Shown here: piece after piece, positions 46,554 through 55,789 of the stretch
Layout: each line of letters starts with the position of its first letter
Position numbering within the stretch: the first letter of the stretch is position 1
NCBI GenBank assembly: GCA_004332195.1
Contig: SJBG01000001.1
Span: 124,001 to 188,000, forward strand
Direction: 5' to 3'
Origin: Desulfobulbaceae bacterium
Lineage (GTDB): Bacteria; Desulfobacterota; Desulfobulbia; Desulfobulbales; Desulfurivibrionaceae
Length of the DNA stretch: 64,000 bases
Program-made: the position numbers and the translations under genes
The notes under the pieces: model-generated
Database searches by the model: none
What the model was told of the DNA's origin: nothing
What the model saw: the letters and a program-made list of their open reading frames with translations, nothing else

Positions 46554-46859
46554 TTGAGCTTTTCGTTTGACATCAAGGGTCCAATCATTTATACCCGGTG
46601 GCTTGATCACTTACCCATGGGTCCAATAGTTGAATTTAACAGTTACTCAGTATCTGCATGGAGACTCGAAAATTACGAATTTACAATAGGTTACTTTGAT
46701 TTTTCAAATTTTTCAAAATGAAGCTTTTTGCCGCTAACCGCTACACTAAATTGTTAGCTGTTAACTATTAACTAAACAAATCAATAAGATATTCCAAAAG
46801 CCAAAAGCTAATGGCTGACAGCTTTTTTTATCATTCTCATTTGTCCGGAGGTTACTCTT
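46554..46859. other. IS right end and AT-rich gap before the PxxKW gene
   Basis: Contains the proposed IS right end (to 46641), then ~160 bp of AT-rich DNA with direct repeats of TTTTTCAAA and GTTAGCTGTTAACT-like words. A terminator-like hairpin follows at 46803. The ribosome site GGAGG of the next gene is at 46847-46851. Confidence 0.5.
46803..46829 (+). terminator. Terminator-like hairpin
   Basis: AAAAGCT and AGCTTTT form a seven-bp stem with a ten-base loop, ending in a run of T (46823-46829). It lies 30 bp before the PxxKW start, so it would end leftover IS transcription or act as an attenuator. Confidence 0.4.
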
Positions 46860-47129
46860 ATGGCTAAAGCAACGACCGCAGCAAGCGACACCAGTAAATA
46901 CACCAGCGAGATGTTTCAGGCAATCATCGACAAATGCGAGGGCTGCGACCGAATCGTCGAGGCCGACACCACCAGGTTCTGTCGGACATATACGGCACCC
47001 GCCGCCAAGTGGCGCTTGGGTTTTTGTAATTTCGCCACTCACGCCAAACCGGAAATACTGGCCGTCGCCGCCAGGGTCAACCCCCTGAAGGCTTCCAAAC
47101 GAGCGGCAAACAAGGCCAAGAAAAAATAA
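46860..47129 (+). CDS. PxxKW-type cysteine-rich small protein
   Basis: 89 residues. Four cysteines in CEGCDRI, FCRTY and GFCNF, the sequence YTAPAAKWRLGFCNF containing PxxKW, and a Lys/Ala-rich C-terminus (KASKRAANKAKKK). GGAGG lies eight bases upstream of the ATG. Short proteins of this kind are known in sulfate/sulfur-reducing Desulfobacterota; function unknown. Four cysteines suggest a metal or cluster site. Confidence 0.65.
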   Translation: MAKATTAASDTSKYTSEMFQAIIDKCEGCDRIVEADTTRFCRTYTAPAAKWRLGFCNFATHAKPEILAVAARVNPLKASKRAANKAKKK

Positions 47130-47233
47130 TTACCCCCGCTTATTTGTTGGCGCCAGACGCCACGCTGGACAGTGTCAGGTAACGCAGGTTTTACTATTCG
47201 GCTTTTTCTGTCAAGTGCGACGAGGAGGAAAAA

Positions 47234-49054
47234 ATGGCGATTTTCAATAGGTTGACCGTGCAAAAAAAACTGATTCTGATCTTGATCCTCCCGTTGCTTT
47301 TTCTCTTTTTTATGCTGCTGAATGATTTGCGTACCAGTTACCTCGCGCTGAGCTCGGCCAAAATCGCCTCAGATGCGGCCAAGATTGCCGTTTTATCGGC
47401 CGGCATCGCTCACAACCTCCAGAATGAAAGGACCATCACCGCCATCTTTCTTGATCAGGTGAATCGCCGGGCGGATCGTCAAATGGTCGATGATCTGGCC
47501 GCCAAACGTGGCGAGACCGCTAAGAATATCGCGATATTGCGGGATTTTATCGATCATCGCGAGATCGATCAGCAAATCCCCGAATTAAACGCCCAGCTCC
47601 GCCAAACCATGACCGCCCTGGCTCGACTCAACGACCTCCGCCGCCAGGTTGACGACTTCAACATTGATGGCGGGGCTTCCTTCGGCGCCTACGCCGAGAT
47701 CCTGGCGGAAGTCAGAACTACCATCAGGATTGTCTCACAGGTTATCCCCAATCAGGAACTCATGCGACTGATCGCCAGTCACTCCAATTTTCTCGAATTT
47801 ATCATGCGCTTGCATGGTGAGCAACTGCTGCTGCTAAACACCTTCGCCGCCAACGAATTCGCCCCTTTTGCGTTTATGCGTTTTTCCGAAGGCCTGGCTG
47901 AACAAAGGGTATATCTTGAAAATTTCGCAACCTTGGCCGAGCCGGTCGTTTACAACTTTTATCAGGAAAAAAACCAAGACCCCAGTATCAGCCGGGTCAT
48001 CAGCCTGCGCCAGTTGGCCATTGATCATCGTTTCGGTGGCGGGTTCAACGTTGACCCTAAGCACTGGTATGAGGCGATCAGCGCTAAAATCGAAGTGATG
48101 AACGAAGTTGAAAAGCGATTGATCAGTAATTACCGGGAGGTCGGGGAAGCTCACCAGAGTCACCTGCTGCGGATGCTACTGCTACACTTCGGGGTTGGAT
48201 TCGTAATTTGGTGGTCTTCGGCCATTCTCGCTCTTTTGGTCTCCCTTAGCCTGGTCAGGTCGTTGACTTTAATTTCCACCGATATTAACGATGGCACCGA
48301 CCAGGTAAGCTCGGCGGCCCGCCAGTTGACCGCCACCAGCCAGACTCTGGCTGACAGTTCATCGAACCAGGCAGCGGCCACTGAGGAAACCTCGGCGGCA
48401 ATGGAAGAAATGAGTTCCATGATCAAAATGGATGCCGATAACGCAAGGCAGGCCGACGTTCTGATGCGGGAAGCCAGCAAAGTGTTGAGTCGAGCCGATA
48501 GCTCGATGAAGGATCTTACCAAGTCTATCAGTGATATCAATAGCGCTTCACTGGAAACCAAAAAAATCGTCAAAACCATCGACGAGATCGCCTTTCAGAC
48601 TAATCTGCTGGCTTTGAACGCGGCAGTAGAGGCGGCCCGGGCCGGTGAAGTCGGAGCCGGATTCGCGGTGGTGGCCAACGAGGTCCGCAACCTGGCCATG
48701 CGATCGGCCGAGGCAGCCCAAACTACGTCCATACTTATTGATAGTACGGTAGAAAAAGTTCAGAGTGGATCCACGATGGTGGCTGAAACTGCTGAGTCAT
48801 TCACCTCGGCTCTAAATGCCATTCAGAAAATTACCACCTTACTAGCGGAAATCGCCACCACTTCTTCCGAAAAGGCCGATTCCACCAGGCAGATGAACCA
48901 GTCTATCGGGCGCATCGACCAAGCCACTCAAGATAACGCCGCCGCCGCCGAGGAAACCGCCGCCGCCGCCAATGAACTTTTCAGTCAGGCCGAATCAATC
49001 CAACAACGGGTTTTCGACCTATTGGCCATGGTAGGGAGAGGTTCAAAGCAGTGA
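47234..49054 (+). CDS. Methyl-accepting chemotaxis protein with NIT-type sensor
   Basis: 606 residues. First helix ([17 protein letters not shown], res ~13-30), periplasmic NIT-like helical domain ([16 protein letters not shown], res ~55-290), second helix ([22 protein letters not shown]), little or no HAMP, and a cytoplasmic signalling domain with the hairpin tip [23 protein letters not shown] domains sense nitrate/nitrite in some proteins; ligand here is unknown. The C-terminus has no CheR/CheB tether pentapeptide. Confidence 0.88.
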   Translation: MAIFNRLTVQKKLILILILPLLFLFFMLLNDLRTSYLALSSAKIASDAAKIAVLSAGIAHNLQNERTITAIFLDQVNRRADRQMVDDLAAKRGETAKNIAILRDFIDHREIDQQIPELNAQLRQTMTALARLNDLRRQVDDFNIDGGASFGAYAEILAEVRTTIRIVSQVIPNQELMRLIASHSNFLEFIMRLHGEQLLLLNTFAANEFAPFAFMRFSEGLAEQRVYLENFATLAEPVVYNFYQEKNQDPSISRVISLRQLAIDHRFGGGFNVDPKHWYEAISAKIEVMNEVEKRLISNYREVGEAHQSHLLRMLLLHFGVGFVIWWSSAILALLVSLSLVRSLTLISTDINDGTDQVSSAARQLTATSQTLADSSSNQAAATEETSAAMEEMSSMIKMDADNARQADVLMREASKVLSRADSSMKDLTKSISDINSASLETKKIVKTIDEIAFQTNLLALNAAVEAARAGEVGAGFAVVANEVRNLAMRSAEAAQTTSILIDSTVEKVQSGSTMVAETAESFTSALNAIQKITTLLAEIATTSSEKADSTRQMNQSIGRIDQATQDNAAAAEETAAAANELFSQAESIQQRVFDLLAMVGRGSKQ

Positions 49055-49074
49055 GCGATTACCGGTTGTAAGAT

Positions 49075-49099
49075 CAGTTCGCCAGGGCCCATTAAATTT
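49075..49099. repeat. ~22-bp motif shared with 56573-56595
   Basis: CAGTTCGCCAGGGC plus CATTAAATT here; CAGTTCGCCAGGGC plus TATTAAATT at 56573. Both in intergenic DNA after or before unrelated genes. Confidence 0.45.
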
Positions 49100-49108
49100 A
49101 GGCCACCT

Positions 49109-50770
49109 TTAGCGAAATTCGGGGCTGCAAAAGTTTCTGATTAGCTCCACCAGGGTTCTGACCCCAAAGCCCGAAGGTCCTTTGGGAACATAGGGTTTTT
49201 CGGTGAAATCCCAGGCTGTTCCGGCAATATCCAGGTGGACCCAGGGGGTATCGCCCACGAATTCCTGGAGAAATGACGCCCCCAGGATGGCCCCGGCGTC
49301 GCGCTTGTCGATATTTTTGAGATCAGCAACCTTGGATTTAAGCTGTTTGCGGTATTCCGGCCCCAGGGGGAGGCGCCAAAAAGGTTCCCCGGCCCGTTCA
49401 CCAGCCGCCAACACCTTGGCACACAACTCATCGTTATTGCCCAGCAGGCCGGCGTAATGATGTCCCAGAGCGACAGTCACCGCTCCGGTCAAGGTGGCCA
49501 GATCAACCACGGCCGTTGGCCTGAATTTTTTAATCCCGTAAGCCAGGGCGTCGGCCAGCAGCAGCCGCCCCTCGGCATCGGTATTGATTACCTCCACACT
49601 CTTAGCCCCGCCGTAAGGTCGAATTATATCGCCCGGCTTGAGAGCGGCCGGCCCGGGCAAATTTTCGGCGGCGGGCACCATGGCCACCACATTAATTCCC
49701 TGGGGTTGTTCCCGGCCCACGATCTCCATGGTGGCTAGTACCGCCGCCCCGCCGCACATGTCGTACTTCATTTTCTCCATACCGTTACTGGGTTTAAGGG
49801 AAATCCCGCCAGAGTCAAAGGTTATTCCCTTGCCCACCAGCAGTAAAGTTGGGATCTGACTGACTTTGCCCAACGCCAGACTTCGACTCATGGCTGAGGC
49901 TTTGGTTTTGGTCTTTGAGGTTACACTGTAATACTCAAGGATTAGCAACCTGGGCGGTCTGATCGAGCCCCGGCTTACCGCCAGAATTCCCTCCATCCCC
50001 AGTTTGCTCATGTTCTCCCGGCTCAGAACTGTGACCTTCAGATCGTGGCGTCTGGCCAGTTGGCGACCGTAATCAGCAAAGTCATCGGGGGTCCAGCCAT
50101 TGCCCGGCTCGTTGGCCATATCCCGAGCCACCCGGACCGCCGCCGCCAGAGCCACTGCTCGGGATACGGCTGGGCCAATTCCCTTGGGACCGTTGATGAT
50201 AATCCGGCGCAAAGATAGTTTTAGCTCATCTTCCTCTCCAGTTTTATTCGCCCGGTATTTATTGAAACTGTATGTCCCCAGCAACAGACCCTCGCTGAGG
50301 GCTGCGGCAACTTCCGCGGCAGGCTTGCCGGAGTTCTCGGGTAAAATCAAGGTTACTACCGAAGCCCTGGTTTTAAGCAATTTTGCCGCCGCCGTCCCTC
50401 CGGCCCAGCGCCAGCCTTCCAGGTCAGGATCATCGGCCCCCAGGCCAACCAAAATGATTCTTTGCAGAAAACTATGGGAGCGCCTAACTAAGTCAGGACT
50501 TTGACCTTGAGGATAAGTTTGGTCAACCGGGGGATAAAACAGTAGCGTTTGCCCTTTTTTTCCTTGGAAATCGCCACTCCGGCTCGCTTGCTCAAGGCAA
50601 TCACGTAAGCCCCTGCCATAATGATCGAGCATCAACAATTCCAGATCCTGGTTGTTCCGGACGAAAGCAAGCAAGGTGTCGCCCCGCATGGTGGTGGTAG
50701 CGCTGACCTTGATTTTGATTTCATCAATTTTATTGATTTGTGGTTTTCTTTTCTTGGTTTCAGTAGCCAT
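49109..50770 (-). CDS. pepA: Leucyl aminopeptidase (M17)
   Basis: 553 residues, ~50 longer than E. coli PepA. Active site NTDAEGRLLLADAL with metal ligands, and VGKGITFDSGGISLKP. A two-metal cytosolic aminopeptidase forming hexamers. Its N-terminal ~25 residues (ETKKRKPQINKIDEIK) are basic and not conserved, so a start inside is possible. Directly after its stop is a GGCCACCTTT motif resembling the dispersed-repeat end. Confidence 0.93.
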   Translation of the reverse strand: MATETKKRKPQINKIDEIKIKVSATTTMRGDTLLAFVRNNQDLELLMLDHYGRGLRDCLEQASRSGDFQGKKGQTLLFYPPVDQTYPQGQSPDLVRRSHSFLQRIILVGLGADDPDLEGWRWAGGTAAAKLLKTRASVVTLILPENSGKPAAEVAAALSEGLLLGTYSFNKYRANKTGEEDELKLSLRRIIINGPKGIGPAVSRAVALAAAVRVARDMANEPGNGWTPDDFADYGRQLARRHDLKVTVLSRENMSKLGMEGILAVSRGSIRPPRLLILEYYSVTSKTKTKASAMSRSLALGKVSQIPTLLLVGKGITFDSGGISLKPSNGMEKMKYDMCGGAAVLATMEIVGREQPQGINVVAMVPAAENLPGPAALKPGDIIRPYGGAKSVEVINTDAEGRLLLADALAYGIKKFRPTAVVDLATLTGAVTVALGHHYAGLLGNNDELCAKVLAAGERAGEPFWRLPLGPEYRKQLKSKVADLKNIDKRDAGAILGASFLQEFVGDTPWVHLDIAGTAWDFTEKPYVPKGPSGFGVRTLVELIRNFCSPEFR

Positions 50771-50900
50771 GGCGTTTTTCCCAAATGGTCAGAGTTGGTG
50801 ATGATAAACTTTTTTTAACATCTATCTTATCGAACATATTTGTCTTGGATCTTAAGCAGTCCGCTTGGCAACCCGATAAAATTCTGCTGGAGTATTAAAT

Positions 50901-52010
50901 ATGCTCCCGGTAATATCGAACAAAACGGCTCATCCCGAAGATGGGATCGTCGAACCCTTGATCACTTGCCTTGGAGGATTTACCTTGCTCACCCAGCTTA
51001 TTCTCGCCGTTGGTCTTGCCATGGCGGTTTCCGCGATGTGCAGTCTTTTGGAATCCGTTCTTTATTCGGTGCCGTTAAGCCGAATTGAACTTCTGAGCCA
51101 ACAAAGACCTTATCTCGGCAAAACCCTTAAAAAGCTGAAACAGAACATCCATCGGCCGATCACCGCCATCCTTACTTTAAATACTATCGCCAACACTGCC
51201 GGGGCGGCGGTGGCCGGGGCTGCCGCCGCCGTGGTCTTCGGCGAACAACACCTGGTCTGGTTTTTTGCCGCATTCACTCTTAGTATCCTGCTTTTTTCAG
51301 AAATCCTGCCGAAAGTTTTGGGCGTCACCTACTGTAAGACTCTGGCCCCGTGGATCACCCTGCCCTTGCACTGGTTGGTTAAATTGCTGGCCCCGGTGGT
51401 CTGGTTGATCCAGGGGGCCACCCATTTTTTGGGCGGCGGTCCCGGCAAAAAGACCCTGATTTCGGCTCAAGAAGTCGCAGCTTTTGCCGCCATCGGTCAA
51501 GAAAGTGGAGCTATCGATGCGCAGGAGGTCAAAGTAATTACCAATATCCTGGAGCTGCGCCACCAAAGGGTGCGGGAGGTTATGACCCCCCGCACCGTAA
51601 CTTTTACCCTGGATGCAGGACTCAACGTAGGCCAGGCCCAAAAATTTGCGCAAAAGTGGAATTACCACAGCCGAGTGCCGGTTTATGAGGGAGAGACGGA
51701 CAACATTACCGGAATTGTTCTACTTAAAGATATCCTGCTCAGAGCCGCTACCGATCAGAACCAAGTCCGACTAAGGGACCTGATGCAGCCGGCCCATTTC
51801 GTTCCAGAATCGGCCCCTCTCACCCGAATCTTACTCGATTTTTTCGAACTGCGCAGTCATCTCTTTGTGGTGGTTGATGAATACGGGGGATTTACCGGGG
51901 TAATCAGTCTTGAGGACGTACTTGAGGAAATAGTCGGTCGGGAGATCATCGACGAATCCGACCAAGCCAAAGACATGCGGGAGTTGGCCAAAAAAAATGT
52001 TAAAACTTAA
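50901..52010 (+). CDS. CNNM (DUF21) + CBS-pair membrane protein, CorB/MpfA-like
   Basis: 369 residues. A DUF21/CNNM transmembrane domain (LLTQLILAVGLAMAVSAMCSLLE..., helices to ~res 180) followed by two CBS domains (VREVMTPRTVTF, HSRVPVYEGETDNITGIVLLKDIL and VVVDEYGGFTGVISLEDVLEEIVG). There is no C-terminal CorC_HlyC domain. Family members move magnesium or cobalt ions. The magnesium channel gene mgtE lies just beyond (53655-55040, opposite strand). GGAG lies seven bases before the ATG. Confidence 0.88.
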   Translation: MLPVISNKTAHPEDGIVEPLITCLGGFTLLTQLILAVGLAMAVSAMCSLLESVLYSVPLSRIELLSQQRPYLGKTLKKLKQNIHRPITAILTLNTIANTAGAAVAGAAAAVVFGEQHLVWFFAAFTLSILLFSEILPKVLGVTYCKTLAPWITLPLHWLVKLLAPVVWLIQGATHFLGGGPGKKTLISAQEVAAFAAIGQESGAIDAQEVKVITNILELRHQRVREVMTPRTVTFTLDAGLNVGQAQKFAQKWNYHSRVPVYEGETDNITGIVLLKDILLRAATDQNQVRLRDLMQPAHFVPESAPLTRILLDFFELRSHLFVVVDEYGGFTGVISLEDVLEEIVGREIIDESDQAKDMRELAKKNVKT

Positions 52011-52523
52011 AAAATCACCTGTAAATATGCTGCCAGCATCATGATGATTAACAGATTAGTCCAGACAAAGTTATGGAACTTTACTATCCCGGCAAATTCT
52101 TTGAGACAAAACTGCCAGAAGACACAACCGCCAGCGATGGCCCCATTGAGCATAATAACTCCGGCCAGAACCTGTACCGGGAAATCAGGCGCCGCAATTC
52201 GACCGACAAAAAACCAGCTTAAGACGATAGCCGGCCAAATCACTCCCCAGCTGCAATTCGACCGACAAAAAACCAGCTTAAGACGATAGCCGGCCAAATC
52301 ACTCCCCAGCTTAAAAAAAACTGCGATATTGCTTGTCGGGTCGCGGGGGCCGAAAAGTCCCAGCCAGCAGCACAAAGAGCAGATCACTGCCGATCCGCAT
52401 ATAGGCATAGTGATGCCTGGCCGCCAGAAAACGTCGAATACTCGGGAACATCCGAAACAGGTCAATCCGATCGCGCTCGTCAGCGGAAATCAGACTTTTT
52501 AGTGCCCTGGTCCACCAGTTCAA
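52007..52523 (-). pseudogene. Small membrane protein gene broken by a 59-bp duplication and a T-run slip
   Basis: A frame starting NWWTRALKSLISADERDRID (TTG at 52523, directly after the htrA stop) runs to RSFF and stops at a run of eight T. With one more T the frame would go on into FLSWGVIWPAIVLSWFFVGRIA and membrane helices to 52007. A 59-bp tandem duplication (52194-52252 and 52253-52311) breaks it again. The intact form would be a ~150-residue multi-helix membrane protein of unknown family. Confidence 0.7.
52194..52311. repeat. Perfect 59-bp tandem duplication
   Basis: Two adjacent identical 59-bp units beginning GCAATTCGACCGAC. Identity suggests a recent event or an assembly artefact. 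59 is not a multiple of three, so it shifts the reading frame of the gene it lies in. Confidence 0.95.
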
Positions 52524-52525
52524 CG

Positions 52526-53653
52526 TTAACCAACCTCTTCCAAAACCACATTTACCGTAATTTTTGCGCCGTCACGCATAATTGTCAGCTCCACGGTATC
52601 CCCCACTCGTAATTTGTCTAAGATATTGCGCAACTCATCAAAATCACGGACTCCCCGACCAGCAACAGCAACAATGATATCCCCGAGAATCAACTGATTG
52701 CCAATTTGCCTACTGCCGCGCAGCCCGCCCTGCTCAGCCGCGCTGCCGGGACGGACATTGACGATCAGGACGCCGTCAACTCTCAGTTGTCGAGCCAGTT
52801 GCTCGTGGGCCACGGTAATGCCGAGACCGGGTTGAATTATCCGCCCATAGCGAATAATTTCCGGGACCACCCGGTTAACCACGTTTACCGGCATCGCAAA
52901 ACCAATACCGGCGCTGCCGCCGCCCGGGCTGTAAATGGCGGTGTTGACTCCGATCAGGCGCCCGGCGCTGTCGAGTAGAGGGCCGCCGGAATTGCCGGGA
53001 TTAATCGCGGCATCAGTTTGAATCACCCCATGGATGGTGCGACCGGTCACCGCGCGGATTTCTCGGCCCAGGGCCGAAACAATGCCCGAAGTCATGGTCT
53101 GATCCAGGCCAAAGGGGTTGCCAATGGCAAAGACCTGCTGGCCAACCACGAGATTGGTCGAATCTCCAAGGGATAATAAGGCCAGATTGGCTACCGGGGC
53201 ATCAATTTTCAGCACCGCCAGATCCTTGTCGGGCGCCACTCCCACTACCCGACCCGTCCAGGAACTCTGATCGGCCAAAGTGATTTGCACCCGGCTGGCA
53301 TTCTCGATAACGTGATAATTGGTGACCACATGACCTTGATGGTCCCAGATGAAGCCGGAACCGGTGCCCCGGGGCAGCTCATAGATATTTAGACTAAAAA
53401 GGTCGCGGCGCAGCTCAAGGGTGGTGACGAAAAGGACTGAAGGGGAGGCCGAGCGAAAAACCTCGATGGCGGTTTTCTCGGCCGCGGTGAAATCACCGCG
53501 GGCCGTCACGGCCCGCGGTTCCTCCGACGGTTCCGCCAGAGGGGGTGGCATCAGGCGATCCTGAAAAAACCACCAGAAACCGCCCAAGATTATCGTCAGC
53601 AACAACAAAATCGGGACCCGGCGCGCGGATCTGGCCAGCGGAGCGACTCTCAC
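52526..53653 (-). CDS. HtrA/DegP-type trypsin-like serine protease with PDZ domain
   Basis: ~375 residues from GTG 53653 (one base after the mgtE stop); an ATG at 53752 would overlap mgtE by ~98 bp. N-terminal membrane anchor (VPILLLLTIILGGFWWFF), protease domain with catalytic His in TNYHVIEN, Asp in DKDLAVLK and Ser in NPGNSGGPLL, then one PDZ domain. This is the DegS/HtrA layout, a membrane-anchored periplasmic protease. An internal perfect hairpin (53495-53519) encodes PRAVTARG. Confidence 0.88.
   Translation of the reverse strand: MRVAPLARSARRVPILLLLTIILGGFWWFFQDRLMPPPLAEPSEEPRAVTARGDFTAAEKTAIEVFRSASPSVLFVTTLELRRDLFSLNIYELPRGTGSGFIWDHQGHVVTNYHVIENASRVQITLADQSSWTGRVVGVAPDKDLAVLKIDAPVANLALLSLGDSTNLVVGQQVFAIGNPFGLDQTMTSGIVSALGREIRAVTGRTIHGVIQTDAAINPGNSGGPLLDSAGRLIGVNTAIYSPGGGSAGIGFAMPVNVVNRVVPEIIRYGRIIQPGLGITVAHEQLARQLRVDGVLIVNVRPGSAAEQGGLRGSRQIGNQLILGDIIVAVAGRGVRDFDELRNILDKLRVGDTVELTIMRDGAKITVNVVLEEVG
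53495..53519. repeat. Perfect 11-bp inverted repeat inside the htrA-like gene
   Basis: Arms ACCGCGGGCCG and CGGCCCGCGGT with a three-base loop. Coding for PRAVTARG in the linker between the membrane anchor and the protease domain, a region free to vary. Confidence 0.95.
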
Positions 53654-53654
53654 T

Positions 53655-55040
53655 TTAAAGTCCCAGCAGAATTTTGGCGATAATAAAGTAACCGGTAATC
53701 CCCATAACATCCATGATGGTGGTAATGAGGGGACCAGTGGCCACGGCGGCATCCACGTTCAGTCGCCGCAAAACCAGGGGAATCGCCGCCCCAAAACTGG
53801 CAGCCATGATCATAACCATCAGGATGGAAAGTCCAACCACCACTCCCAACATGGCAGGTTCACCATAACCGAACCAGGCCAACAGACCAAGAAGAATCCC
53901 GTAAGCCGTGCCCAAAGTCAGGCCAACCCGCATTTCTTTGAAAATTACCCGGAAGAGTTTGTCCATGTTGACCCGGCCAGTAGCGATCCCCCGAACCACA
54001 ATGGTGCTGGACTGAGTGCCGATATTGCCGCCCATTCCGGCCACCACCGGCATAAAAGCCGCCAAGGCCAGCACCTGGGTCAACGCATCCTCAAAAGAGG
54101 TTATAATTAAAGCGGCGGCCACTCCGCCCAGCATGGTGGCCAACAGCCAAGGCGCCCGGATTTTGGCGTTGGCCAAAACCGGTTTCAAAAGAATTTCCTT
54201 ATCCTTACCGGCTCCGGCCATCCGCAGGAAATCTTCGGTGGCTTCCTCACGAATAACGTCGATAACGTCATCGACGGTGACAATTCCCATTAGTTTGTAT
54301 GATGAATCCACCACCGGTACGGCCAGAAAATTATATTGAGAGACGATATGGGCCACTTCGTTTTGGGGGGTGGTGATGGCAACCGCGATAACGTTGGGGT
54401 TCATCACGTTTTTCAGTTGACGATAAGGGGGGTGCAGGAGTAGTTCACGCAAAGATAGCACCCCGGAGAGTTGTTGTTCCTCCCCATGGATGATGTAGAG
54501 ATAAAATGATGTTTCCAATTTTGCGCTGCACTCCTGGATGTTCTTGATTGCCGCATCCACCGTCAACTCTTCATCGAAGGCCATGAAATCCGGCGACATC
54601 AAGCCCCCGGCGGTCTCCGGATCATGCTTGAGCAAAGCATCAACCTCCTCCCGATCGGTTTTATCCATGAGCTTGCGGGTATCATTGGCCATATCCTCGG
54701 GCAGGGCTTCAAGTAGATCGACGGCATCGTCTTTATCCATCTCCTTGACGATGGTCGCCATGTACTGGGGGGTTAGTTCATCAACCAGCTCAAGCATAAT
54801 CGATTGATCCAGTTCACTGATAAATTCGCCAACGATTTTGGTTTGAGCTATGACACTGAAGATGCTGCGCCGTTCGATGGGATCAAGATGGCGAAAGGTC
54901 CAGGCAATATCGGCGGGATGGGTTTTATTCAGCACTTTGAGGAGATGCTCAATCGCGTGGCGCCGATGTAGACGGCGAATGGTATCTAAAAGCAGCTTTC
55001 CTTCGTTGCCGATCAATTCTCGTTTATATCTTTTGTGCAT
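53655..55040 (-). CDS. mgtE: Magnesium transporter MgtE
   Basis: 461 residues: N-terminal helical MgtE_N domain (HPADIAWTFRHLDPIERR..., ELVDELTPQYMATIVKEMDKDDAVDLLEALPED), two CBS domains (res ~135-260) and a five-helix pore (MLGGVAAALIITSF, GIGTQ-like GNIGTQSSTIVVRGIA). Mg2+ binding to the cytosolic domains shuts the pore. It is followed one base later by the htrA-like gene. Confidence 0.95.
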   Translation of the reverse strand: MHKRYKRELIGNEGKLLLDTIRRLHRRHAIEHLLKVLNKTHPADIAWTFRHLDPIERRSIFSVIAQTKIVGEFISELDQSIMLELVDELTPQYMATIVKEMDKDDAVDLLEALPEDMANDTRKLMDKTDREEVDALLKHDPETAGGLMSPDFMAFDEELTVDAAIKNIQECSAKLETSFYLYIIHGEEQQLSGVLSLRELLLHPPYRQLKNVMNPNVIAVAITTPQNEVAHIVSQYNFLAVPVVDSSYKLMGIVTVDDVIDVIREEATEDFLRMAGAGKDKEILLKPVLANAKIRAPWLLATMLGGVAAALIITSFEDALTQVLALAAFMPVVAGMGGNIGTQSSTIVVRGIATGRVNMDKLFRVIFKEMRVGLTLGTAYGILLGLLAWFGYGEPAMLGVVVGLSILMVMIMAASFGAAIPLVLRRLNVDAAVATGPLITTIMDVMGITGYFIIAKILLGL

Positions 55041-55105
55041 GGACTGACACCTTTATATAATGCTCGATTCCAAATCGATGTTATTCAAAGCCGATTTTAT
55101 CTTAT

Positions 55106-55245
55106 GGCCACCCTGAAAAATTGCTCTTTCGCCCGATTTCTGCGTTATGCTCAAAAAATTATCCTCGGAATGTCAACCAATGCCTGCGGTAATTTTTTTT
55201 ACGTGCCGTAAACTCGAACAAAACATCTGATTTTTCAAGGTGGCC
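55106..55245. repeat. ~140-bp MITE-like repeat, copy 2
   Basis: Bounded by GGCCACCCTGAAAAATT and ATTTTTCAAGGTGGCC (almost perfect inverted repeats). The interior matches 39778-39919 nearly base for base, with a few substitutions and a 2-bp length difference. Intergenic, between mgtE and a small gene. No ORF. Confidence 0.9.
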
Positions 55246-55336
55246 CGCAATTTATCCTATTGCAAAAATCAAATTTTAGTTTTTACTATACATCAAAAAA
55301 ATCGCCGTACTCGGGGCGGATCAGAGCAATAGTTTC

Positions 55337-55477
55337 ATGTTAAGGTACAAAGTTGACGGCAAAGAGCAAGAGAAAAAAGTGGCCTGGGAGTCAGATGGCT
55401 ACCCGACGTAACATACCGAAGAATTGCGAGTAACCGAATCAATCTACCATTTTCACATCAAGCCGGGCAATGCTTAG
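55337..55477 (+). pseudogene. Possible small gene with an in-frame TAA
   Basis: ATG 55337 opens MLRYKVDGKEQEKKVAWES, then TAA at 55409, and the same frame goes on HTEELRVTESIYHFHIKPGN to TAG 55475. Composition on both sides of the stop is similar and looks like protein, but no family is recognised. Could be a broken short gene; no ribosome site seen. Confidence 0.3.
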
Positions 55478-55501
55478 TTACGTAAAATCGCGAGGAGTCT
55501 G

Positions 55502-55771
55502 ATGAATTTGTTGTCGATGTACCAAAAAGCAGGGATTTTCGTGATGCAGGTTTTTCGCTGGGACCTGCAACTCCATTTTTTCTGGGGATTTGTGCCAACT
55601 TTACTGGGTGTATACTGGTGGCCGCTGTATGGCGCCGGAATAGCGATAACCGTGACCAAGGAAGGCTTGGACCTTTGGAGCAAAGGTTGTTGGAGCTGGG
55701 ATGATGTATGGTGGGGAATCAGCGGTTCAGGCTTGGCCTTGGTTTTTCTCTATTCCCTTAACTTGTTGTAA
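55502..55771 (+). CDS. Small membrane protein (YfiM/VanZ-like pattern), unknown function
   Basis: 89 residues. GAGG lies six bases before the ATG. Two or three helices (LHFFWGFVPTLLGVYWWPLYGAGIAIT; WWGISGSGLALVFLYSL) around a KEGLDLW...WSWDDVWWG motif, recalling the KE..D / D...G pattern of YfiM- or VanZ-like membrane proteins. Resemblance only; no function can be stated. Its end faces plsY. Confidence 0.6.
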   Translation: MNLLSMYQKAGIFVMQVFRWDLQLHFFWGFVPTLLGVYWWPLYGAGIAITVTKEGLDLWSKGCWSWDDVWWGISGSGLALVFLYSLNLL

Positions 55772-55789
55772 AAAGGAATGGTATTAGGG

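Larger units (their letters stand above)
45274..46641 (+). mobile_element. IS3-family insertion sequence, degraded
   Basis: About 1.37 kb. Proposed ends: TGGAGAATTCAACCGTTTGA (45274) and, as reverse complement of the right end (46641), TGTTAAATTCAACTATTGGA; 14 of 20 bases match. It carries an intact orfA, an A7G slippery site at 45607-45614 typical of programmed -1 frameshifting, and an orfB broken in at least two places. No flanking target duplication is visible. Ends are an estimate by eye. Confidence 0.7.

Noticed and set aside
45274-46641. Target-site duplication around the IS3-like element
   Set aside because: Bases just outside the proposed ends do not match (GAAT versus GTTA), so none is claimed.
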